Part shown: positions 55,313 to 64,000 of the stretch, one piece after another
Numbering within the stretch: the first letter of the stretch is position 1
Layout of the letters: every line of letters begins with the position of its first letter
Assembly (NCBI GenBank): GCA_012064415.1
Contig: SSNU01000052.1
Span: forward strand, 1-64,000
Direction of reading: 5' to 3'
DNA from: Gyrodactylus bullatarudis
Lineage: Eukaryota; Platyhelminthes; Monogenea; Gyrodactylidea; Gyrodactylidae
Length of the DNA: 64,000 bases
Notes under the pieces: model-generated
The model's input: the letters and a program-made list of their open reading frames with translations, nothing else
Databases searched by the model: none
Told to the model about the DNA's origin: nothing
Position numbers and translations under genes: made by a program

Positions 55313-58300
55313 ATGCCCGAGGTAATTGCTAACTTAATAATTTTAGGAGAATTTTGAAACACTTAATGATTCATTAGAGAAATTATTATCTCAAAACAAT
55401 TTATCCCAAATTAAAGATTTATTGCAAGAATTTCAAGCTAGTGAATTTAGGACAAGCATTCTTGAAAAGTCTCTCGAAACTGTAAACGGTTTATCTAAAA
55501 GTGCTTCTCCTAGTATCCTCCATTATTTGATTGCACTCTTTGATTATTCTGTCAAAGTATCATTTCCTCAAGCCTCTTCTCATGTTATGAATATTTTACC
55601 TTGCGGTCCTAAAAGTCAGGGCGATTACCAATGCAGTAGTGCTATGCCTCTGTCGAAAATTCTAAAAGACTTTAATATAAATAAAAATCCCAAGGAGATT
55701 GCTCAAATAATCATTGATAATATAAAGCCAAATGAAATTATAGACAAATTTGAACTCTCAGGTCCTGGATTCATAAACATTTGGGTGAAGAAAGAATTTT
55801 TAACCAAACAAATAATGCATATATGCCTCAATGATGTTAAACCTCCATGTAATTTTCAAAAACAACGAGTGGTTATCGACATGTCTTCGCCTAATATTGC
55901 TAAGGAAATGCATGTTGGTCATTTACGTTCTACGATTATTGGAGAGTCAATTTCTCGTCTCATGTCCTTTGTCGGTCATGAAGTCATCAAAGTTAATCAT
56001 TTAGGAGATTGGGGTACTCAGTTTGGAATGTTGATTGCCAATTTAAAGGATAAATTTCCAAATTATCTCAGTGTTTCACCACCCATAGGTGACTTGCAAA
56101 AATTTTACAAAGAGGCCAAAAAAAGATTCGATGAAGAGGAGGAATTCAAAAAGAGAGCTTATAAAGAAGTTGTTGAACTTCAATCCGGCAAAGAAGACTC
56201 AAAAAAGGCATGGACTCTTATCTGTGACGTTTCTAGAAAGGGTAAGCTCTTCTGTTATTCTTCGATCTTTTCTGTAAATATAAACTTGATTCCTATTATT
56301 ATATAAAAAGAAATATCGAATATTATTTTACTTTAATCTTTTAGAGTTCTCTGACATTTATAAAAGACTTGATATTCAGAATCTAATTGAAATCGGGGAG
56401 TCTTTTTATCAGTCTCGTATGGAAGATGTTGTCAAGGACTTGAAGGAGAGAGATCTTTTGCAATATGACGAAGGCCGTGCTATTATCTGGCCAAAAGATG
56501 CTGAAATTCCTTTGATTGTTGTCAAGTCAGATGGAGGATTCACTTACGATACCTCCGATTTAGCTGCTATTCGTTATAGAGTTTTTGAACAAAAGGCAGA
56601 TCGTGTTCTCTATGTTGTTGACAGTGGTCAAGTAATTTTCTCATTTTCTCATTCAATAATTCCCGAATTAGGCGCTATAGTTCTTTTAATCGATTCATTT
56701 GACTGTTCCTAATACATTATTTAATACTTATATTGTCTGTATTAAGAATATAATAATTTTATCATTTACAATAATACTCGAAAGTATATACTCGAATTAA
56801 TAATAATTAAATTAAATATTTTTAGGCCGTACATTTGCAGGGAGTTTTCAATGTGGCACAGAACATTGGTTATTTGACTCCGGGTCTCCACAAAGCAGAA
56901 CATGTCGGCTTTGGTGTTGTCCTAGGGGAGGATAAAAAAAAATTCAAGACTCGTTCTGGAGAAACTGTTCGTCTTGTTGATCTTTTAAATGAAGGTCTTG
57001 AAAGATCACTGAAGCGTCTTGAAGAAAAGGGAAGAACCAATGAATTGCCTAAAGAAGAGATTGAAAAAATTAAAGAATCCGTCGCCTACTCTTGCATTAA
57101 ATACGCTGATCTGTCTCATAACAGAACTAGTGATTACGTTTTCTCATTTGATAAGGTGAGTTCCTGATTAGTAATCAGTGATTACATTACCAAGAATAGA
57201 TCCTCTTTTTAATTATCAAACTTGATTAAAGTCATTGAGCTGTTCAAATGCAACTGGAATTAAATTTTTTTGGATGATACATCTAGCTTAAAAAATAACT
57301 ACAGGCAAGATTATATTGTTAAAAACTATACAAGTAGAAGATTTTGTCAGTGGATTACTGATTTTAATTAATTGAAATTCTATTAATTAAAAATAATAAT
57401 GAAAATTTCACAATTCAAAGCCAAATTTTCATTTGAAACTATCAGTGATAAATTATCACTGATAATTTATCATTAACGAATTTGTTGTGAAGAAATAGGC
57501 ACATTTAGCATGTTCACTAGCTATTAGCCATGTAACAATTGCATATAAAATATATTTTAACCAGAATTTAACCGAATCTTCTTACGCAAACAATTTCAAA
57601 TTAAGATAATTCACAAAATAATACATTCCTCGCTAGTTTGTACAGCTGATTTTTTATTGACCTTGAACTAAAGAATAAGCGATTTGCAACATTAACTTAC
57701 TTTGGTCCAATAGGAATTCAATTCATTCACTTGAAACCAAGTTCAATTTTCATAATAATAATAATAATAAATAAATTCAAGAATTTAATTTCCTTCAATC
57801 TCCTGAATGCTAAAAAGTCTGAGTGTTACCAGGAATAATCTTGAAATATATCATATTCCAAGTAATTAAAATTGAAAAGCAAGAATATTTTTATATTTCA
57901 ACTTCTCTTATGTATGGTAATTCATCTTGCATTGATATATTCAAACTTTGAGTATTAAAACCTAAATCTCATTGTTGATTCTCATTCTTTTTTAACCTTT
58001 CTCTGAAATTATTGTTTTAAACGTTTTTTTACTATATTAGGTTGCGAGAAAAATGGAAAAGTATTAAATATGAAATAGAAATATTTTTTATAAATTTCAC
58101 CAAAATCAATCAATGAAAATAGTTTCCTGAAGAGTTTAGGCATTCTACCCAAAGAATTGACAGTTTTCCGATATCATCTGCATAAAATTCTTTAGGTTTC
58201 GAGCTGAAATAGTCTTCAAGTCCTATTTTAATCTTTTATCTTGATCTGAAATGACCTTAAAAGGTGATAATCAGACGGAACAAGATCCGAACTATACGTT

Positions 58301-61300
58301 GGGTAGTCAATGAGATTCAAGTTTTCTTCTTGAAAACAATTTTTAACCTCTCTTCCCGATTGATCTATGAAGGTTGATCTGACCTTGCTTCATCTTTGAA
58401 ATCCATTTTTCAATTTTTGAATGCAGAATGCCTTCTGAATACATTAAGACGTTTTATTTGATCTCCAAAAACAGAATTGTATGTAATAATCTTCCAAAAA
58501 TCTTTGGTATCAAAACAATCAGTTATGTTCATGCTCTCAATTTTTTTAATTTTCAATATAAAAAACGATGTATATTATTCATAAAGAAAAAACGGAAAAA
58601 TAAGCTTTCGAATGATGCCTAGTTTGTTTGAACTCAGCTCTATTTTGAGGGAGAAAATTCCAATACTTTTCTCACAAGCTAATAATTTAAAACTGAAGCC
58701 TTGAAAAATCAGTATCTTTAAGACTTATATTGTAAAGTCTTGATTATCTTTTCCTGAAATTCTATCATTCCTGTTCGCCAAGTTTTACTTTTGATGCTTA
58801 TATCTTAGAGAGGAAAAAATTTTAAGCATGATTGCATTGTGAATTTTTCTAATTTAGAGCCAGAGCTATTTGAAAGTAATAATTTTACAGATTAGTTTAG
58901 GATAAATAACCAAGGTTAGAAAAGGAATGTATGTTCACCAAATACGCACTCTTTTGGACTTCAAAAAACTTTGAGGCGTGAAAAATTTTCATGCAAGCAT
59001 CCTACATAATAACCGAGTGTTTTATCTAAATTAATACTGTAATGTTTTATCCTTTATCAAATCTGTTGGGGAGAAGAATTCTTTGAAATTTTTTTCTCAA
59101 TCATGAGATTATTCGTTATACAGCATATATTTTAAGGGAATGAGTTCTACCTTTCTTTCATTAGGAAATCAATCTGATAGATTTCTTAGTCCTATCCTCT
59201 CCACCTGGTACATACTCAAAATTATCTTTTAATTCTGACCGATAGGTGAGATCAATGAGGGAACATGTCCTACTTACATGTTCCATTCAAAATTTTTGAA
59301 TTATTGTCTCTTAAAACAAGAGAATTTAAATTATTCAAGAGAAATTTTTTTGTCACGAAGGAAAGTGAAACAAGAATCAGATTTTCCCAAATTCACCTGC
59401 ATGATTTATCGTTGTTCTTTAAATAAATGTGAAAAAGTGCCATTTTTAACATTTTGAGTTAGTTTTTGATAAGAGCTAGAAAAAATCTTGAGGCTCGAAA
59501 TCCTCTTTTTTCAATGTGAAAGCCTCAACTCACGACTTATTCATGGAAAAATCTCTTTGATTTATCAATCAAATCTTACATCTATATATTTGCCTAACTC
59601 CTACACAATGTCTATAGCCATACAAAAAGTTTTTGTTCATCTCGAACTTAGATTCACAAGAAATCTAGGAATTATTCTCTCTAAATTCACTTAAAGGAAC
59701 TAAGAAAGATCATATTGACCATGATCGAAGAGGCACCATAGACTTAATGAAGAAAAGGACTTTTTTCCAAAAAAATCATCAGCTCTTTATAACCTTGATT
59801 TATATTTGAATTTTTCAAAAATTATTTTAAATCTCAGCCAATAGGTCTTTCAATCAATGTTTTGTTCAGTGGATACAGTGGTTAGACAAGCTTATCACGC
59901 ACTAATTACTCTATAAATCATGGCGAAGAAAAGAATAGAATACACAATACTGTGGATGCTAACGAAGTGGATAGAAAATTAAGACAAGATAGAAAGACTT
60001 CTCATCTGGTTTAATTAAATTTCCTTCCTACGTTCATAAATAGTTATAAAGGACTTTCAGTAGAAAAAACTTTGCTTAAAATATACTATATATCTCAGGA
60101 AATTCTATGAATATGTTACCGTTAATCTGGGTAATCAGTGTAACTTTAGGGAATCAATAGCTATTCACTATAGTTAATAAGCCCCTCATTATCTATACGA
60201 TACACTGAAATAAAAATGTAGGAAATCCTATTTCTTATGGACTGATAATTTTTTCAACTTTTCCCATCAATAATCTTTCTTGAATCTTTTATGATTTTTC
60301 CACATTTGAATTTTTCAAAATAAGCTTAATTATTAATTAAAAACAACACATGGTCTAAATGCAATAAAATCCACGAAATACTTCCTAAATTTTAGTATTT
60401 CAATGTTCAATTAATTTTCGAAATTCTTTTGCTTCAAATTTTTACTATAGACCTTGTTTTTATTCGAAATTTTGCAAAAACTATTCAAAATTCATAATTA
60501 GTCATTTCCCATAGTAAAATTCATTGTAATATCTTGGAGCAAGAATAATAATTTTCAATCGAGAACATGGGGAAAAATTGCTTAGTTTTTGATTACCTTA
60601 AGAATGAGATCAAGGCTGGTAAAAGTTGAACAGTTTGATTCTCTCAATATGCTAGACTTTGATTATAAAAAAGTAATTTACAGTACAGAATATAATTGAA
60701 ATCTCCATTTTCACACCTCAATTTTACTAGTAAGTTTTATTCTTTTTTTTCAGATGTTGGAAGATAAAGGAAACACAGCCGTCTACCTTCTCTACTCCTA
60801 TACAAGAATATGGTAGGTACTTTTACATTTTTAATTTTTACATCTCTATCCATCCTAAATCTCGAGATTGCATAGTATCCTCATGTGAGCTACAGTACAG
60901 TAGAATTTGAGAATCTTTAAGTAGATTTAAGGTTAAATTAGAGAACAGTTGCCCCCTCTTATTTCTCTTTAAGTTCATTTTGAATCGTGTTGGTCTTTTT
61001 ATTATCGATGTTAAAAAGCCCTTAGTCTGTTTGTCACTCAGAAAAATTACTGCAAAACAAGAGGGGGCAAATGTTCTATGGATTAGCCGATTTAAAAATC
61101 ATCATACGTTAAGAGATGTTGGGTGTCTTAATTCTTCGAAATGGAGCTAGAATAATCGATTTTAATATCGGAAATATTTCTGTCCTGTATTGCTCACCCC
61201 AATGATTATTATTTCTACTTGATATGTGTATTATATAGGTAATCAAACCGGAAGGTAATAACTTTATGAATATTCTCTTATAATTATAACTATTATTCGA

Positions 61301-63123
61301 TTTTGATATTCGTGTACGTTAGACATTGTTAACCGTGTGGATGGGAATTTTCATGATATATGTTGATAAAATTAATACAATTTATTGAGATAAGTTGTGG
61401 TGCCAGTAGAAGTAGAAAAAATAAAAATACAATTTGTTCTTGCTACCTACATATCGATTATTATATATATTTAGAGACCATATAGATTTAATTGGCGTTG
61501 ACTTAAAAGTAGTGTTGTAATTAATAAATTAATTTATTGTTAGGATTTAACATTCATAAAGATGTTTTATTAACTTAAAACTTATTCGAAATTTTTTTGT
61601 AATATTTGATGATGGTTATAATTATAAGGGTTAATTCCAAATAATTTGATATATTTGACTTACTCCAAAACCCATACAGTCTCATGTAGTTGTACAAGTT
61701 CGAAAAAATCGGAATTTGGCGCTAGTTAGTGATTTGAAATATTTTATAATTTTCTTAAAATTTTGATTTTTTTTCAAATTCTCTTCATATTAACTAGTTA
61801 TCGATGCTAGACTCTGTAAAGACCTAATTGTAGAACAATCTTGAGCTGTTCTTTGTCTTGAGAGAGCGTGGGAAATCTAATAGGCAATCAACCTGTTTCA
61901 ATTGATTATGCCTCCTTTACTATACCAATTCCTATCGGTATTTTTGTGACTAATTAATATTTACACTTTTCGAGGCGCCAGTAATGGTTTGTTACTCAAT
62001 GTGATACCTCATTTTCCCATTGAGATGAATGAGAAAAGTCTAATTCAAAATGATATTCGTAGGATAGATAAAATTTCGACATAACACCGAATAACCAAGA
62101 AACTAATTAATATTTTTCCATTGTTTCTGCTTATGCATCCATTAAGATACGTTACCATCCCTGGGATTTATTAAGTTGATTTATTCCAAGGTCTCTGACA
62201 TTTTCCCCCTTAACGAATTAATTAATACATAAAAGAAATATTCATATCTGGAAGATTTGGACATATTACTTCAGTTTCTAGTCAATTGGGAATTCTTTTT
62301 CGTTCTCCAACATTGTACACTTGCTTCTTGTTCAAATTATTTGGATTTGAAAATATCCAGATATTTCAGCATTTTGTAATCTTTTAACTTTTAAAGCTCA
62401 ATTGGAAGAACAGCCGGTCTCACACCAAACGATATCAAGGAAATGGCAAAATCAGAAAACTTAATCTTGGAACATGAAAAGGAAATCAAATTGGCCAAGG
62501 CCATCTGCAAGCTCCCTGAAATCCTCTTGAGAATTGAGAAGGATTTATTAATGCATACCCTCTGCGATTATCTCTATGAAATAAGTTGTACTTTTACTGA
62601 ATTCTACGATGCCTGTTACTGCGTTGAAAAGGATCCAAAAACTGGTAAGATATACAATCTTGTTCCTCTATTCTATAGATTATAATGAATACCATTTTTA
62701 TGGGCTCGTAGAGAAGTAAAATTTTCAAGCAAACTCCACAGCCAAAGTCACAAATCGTCTAGAAGATTAAATCCAGTACCAAGTCAGAATTCTTGACCTT
62801 TTGTCTAAACACTGGATTTCTTTTTCTATTCATTCGAATTCTTGATTTTTTTATTTATTTGTTGCAAGCTAGCACTTTTTAATTTAATTTATTTGTATTT
62901 TATGGGTCATTTTCAGAAAAGACGAGTCCTTTAGAAATTTAGCATTCCTGATTACTTTCACTCAAGGTTCTCTGGTCACACCTAGTGTTTAAATTTTTCC
63001 TTTTTTCCCTTAGGCAAAGTAGTCAAAGTCAACAAGTCAAGAATGCTGCTATGTGACGCAACTGCCAAGGTTATGAAGAAAGGCTTTGATATTTTGGGTA
63101 TTAAGCCTCTCCAAAGAATGTAG
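55313..63123 (+). CDS. Arginyl-tRNA synthetase, cytosolic
   Basis: Exons 55313-55321 (tentative), 55347-56241, 56345-56631, 56826-57155, 60754-60812, 62397-62644 and 63014-63123 total 1938 nt, 645 residues (human about 660). It charges tRNA-Arg with arginine in the cytoplasm. It is a class I enzyme: the HIGH-like signature is HVGH at 192-195 within [20 protein letters not shown], followed by [12 protein letters not shown]. No canonical KMSKS is present, as usual for ArgRS; the equivalent is [15 protein letters not shown]. The C-terminus carries the anticodon-binding domain with [15 protein letters not shown] helices and ends [13 protein letters not shown]. Exon 1 would encode only Met-Pro-Glu before a 25-nt intron, which is doubtful; the real first exon may lie elsewhere. 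Introns 4 (3.6 kb) and 5 (1.6 kb) hold repeat debris. Confidence 0.93.
57438..57480. repeat. Compact palindrome in ArgRS intron 4
   Basis: TATCAGTGATAA and TTATCACTGATA flank a single A (57440-57464), a 12+1+12 perfect palindrome. It is followed by another overlapping ATAATTTATCA half-unit. No function assigned. Confidence 0.6.
58037..58420 (-). pseudogene. Mariner transposase remnant in ArgRS intron 4
   Basis: Minus-strand translation gives [19 protein letters not shown] (about 58240-58305). This matches the mariner signature PPYSPDLAPSDYHLFRSL that carries the last catalytic Asp. Stops and shifts follow (for example GAT-TAA soon after). TTAGGTTGCGAGAAAAATGG at about 58038 fits a mariner terminal repeat at the 3' end of the gene. 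The N-terminal part is not recognisable. Clearly dead. Confidence 0.65.
60113..60132 (+). repeat. Single end of a Ginger-like inverted repeat
   Basis: ATATGTTACCGTTAATC is identical to part of the terminal repeat of the 15849-17215 element. It is followed by different sequence, and no opposite end was found nearby. It lies in ArgRS intron 4. Confidence 0.4.
60942..61077. mobile_element. Small inverted-repeat element in ArgRS intron 5
   Basis: AGAACAGTTGCCCCCTCTT (60942-60960) and AAGAGGGGGCAAATGTTCT (61059-61077) are inverted copies with two mismatches. They enclose GAATCGTGTTGGTCTTTTTA, a string also found in dispersed copies near 2.45 and 13.94 kb. 136 bp, non-coding. Confidence 0.6.
61690..61796 (+). 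repeat. Foldback family A right-end fragment
   Basis: AAAAAATCGGAATTTGGCGC.. to CTCTTCATATTAACTAG is the outer right arm of family A, with an internal deletion. It lies in ArgRS intron 5. Confidence 0.6.
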
Positions 63124-63638
63124 AACGTATGCATGGAACTTTCTTTAACATGGAAAATTAAACTTTTCTTCATGAAATATATATTGTATGTGAATGATAA
63201 CGATTTATTGATTCTGAAAATCATATTGAACTGACCAAGTTTTTCGATGAAACACTCCAAATAGAATGCACCAAAGCTTAGCTCATAATAATCCAGGAGT
63301 AATTCATCTTGAAGAGAAATTTATCGAAATGGCAGGCAATTTTCTAATGCTTTTTTTTAAATCGATTTAAATTAGGCGACATTTTAGATTTTGAATTGGC
63401 CCTATTTTTAAACCTAAATGGGAAAATTTTTGTTGATTTCAAAGTGTGAAAGGAATCAAACTTGATTGTTCTGAATCAGCAGTAGACAAAGAAAAAAAAA
63501 TATCCCTGTTCAATTATAATTGGAATAACCAGTAGATTGGAAAAAAATCGGGCCAAATTGAAATTGAAAAGTCGAATTTCTTTCTTAAATCGGTAGAAAT
63601 TAAAATTTACCAAAGAATAGCTTCATCTTTCAGGATCA
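63124..63638. other. ArgRS 3' flank with a family A fragment
   Basis: The likely ArgRS 3' UTR, then near 63420-63490 a degraded inner arm of family A (TTTTTGTTGATTTCAAAGTG). No gene seen. Confidence 0.35.
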
Positions 63639-63848
63639 TTAACCCTTTCGGTGCCATATATGTCCATTTTCCAATTTTTTGAACTTTCATGCCAGTCTGA
63701 TAGGTTTCTGGATCAATTAAAGTTTAAATTGAAGCCCACAATGTGAACTTGCATTAATAATATTTTTTGCCAAATAACTTGGCATCTTCATAGCTAAATT
63801 TTGGTTTTTATAAAAATTGTGAAATAGTCTCGGCACCGAAAGGGTTAA
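63639..63848. mobile_element. piggyBac-like MITE 5
   Basis: TTAA at 63639-63642 and 63845-63848. Terminal inverted repeats are CCCTTTCGGTGCC and GGCACCGAAAGGG, 13 of 13 matching. 210 bp, non-coding. Confidence 0.75.
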
Positions 63849-64000
63849 AATAAAAAATAATTATTTTTACAAGGTAATCAGGACTGTTAATTGAACATAA
63901 TCATTAAGTTCCAACATTTTAAAGTTACTACGAATACCAAATAATTTTTATTATACTTAAATTAAGTGTTGTATTTCGAATGAACCCTGTAAATGAGAGA

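Noticed and set aside
1..64000. CRISPR arrays, bacterial operons or prophage-like defence systems
   Set aside because: Spliceosomal introns, animal genes and eukaryotic transposons throughout; no regularly spaced direct repeats were seen.

Overview
This is AT-rich, gene-sparse animal nuclear DNA. Four protein-coding genes are clear: a muscarinic acetylcholine receptor, a plastin/fimbrin, a complete alpha-spectrin and a cytosolic arginyl-tRNA synthetase. Spliceosomal GT..AG introns interrupt three of them. The alpha-spectrin start and repeat sequence resemble arthropod alpha-spectrin, and most introns are short (53-226 nt). The organism is most likely an arthropod or close ecdysozoan. I cannot tell a mite from a copepod or another lineage by reading alone.

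Layout. 0-6 kb: a regulatory/hammerhead-ribozyme-like module joined to a frameshifted non-LTR reverse transcriptase, then repeats. 6.0-8.0 kb: intronless muscarinic receptor (minus). 8-43 kb: a repeat-dominated desert. It holds foldback (palindromic) elements, TTAA-flanked piggyBac-like MITEs, two decayed Ginger/KRBA2-like integrase transposons with long terminal inverted repeats, two further hammerhead-module loci, one apparently intact Tc1 element (39.7-41.2 kb), and a few orphan exon-like pieces. 43.9-63.1 kb: a gene cluster with plastin (plus), alpha-spectrin (minus, convergent with plastin) and ArgRS (plus, head-to-head with spectrin across 185 bp). Mobile-element debris inside ArgRS introns 4 and 5 accounts for most of that gene's length.

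How the genes relate. Plastin (actin bundling) and alpha-spectrin (membrane skeleton) are both actin-cytoskeleton proteins and lie tail-to-tail. Alpha-spectrin and ArgRS probably share a short bidirectional promoter. The muscarinic receptor looks like the protostome B-type.

The most unusual signal is a module found at three places (near 0.2, 20.5 and 30.5 kb): CCAAT-like box, about 40 bp, TATA-like box, 21-26 bp, then CTGATGA..GAAA with flanking pairing that fits a type-I hammerhead ribozyme. All four stem-I base pairs covary between two copies. At 20.4-20.6 kb two copies face each other as a near-perfect 86-bp-arm hairpin. No CRISPR, operon or bacterial feature is present.
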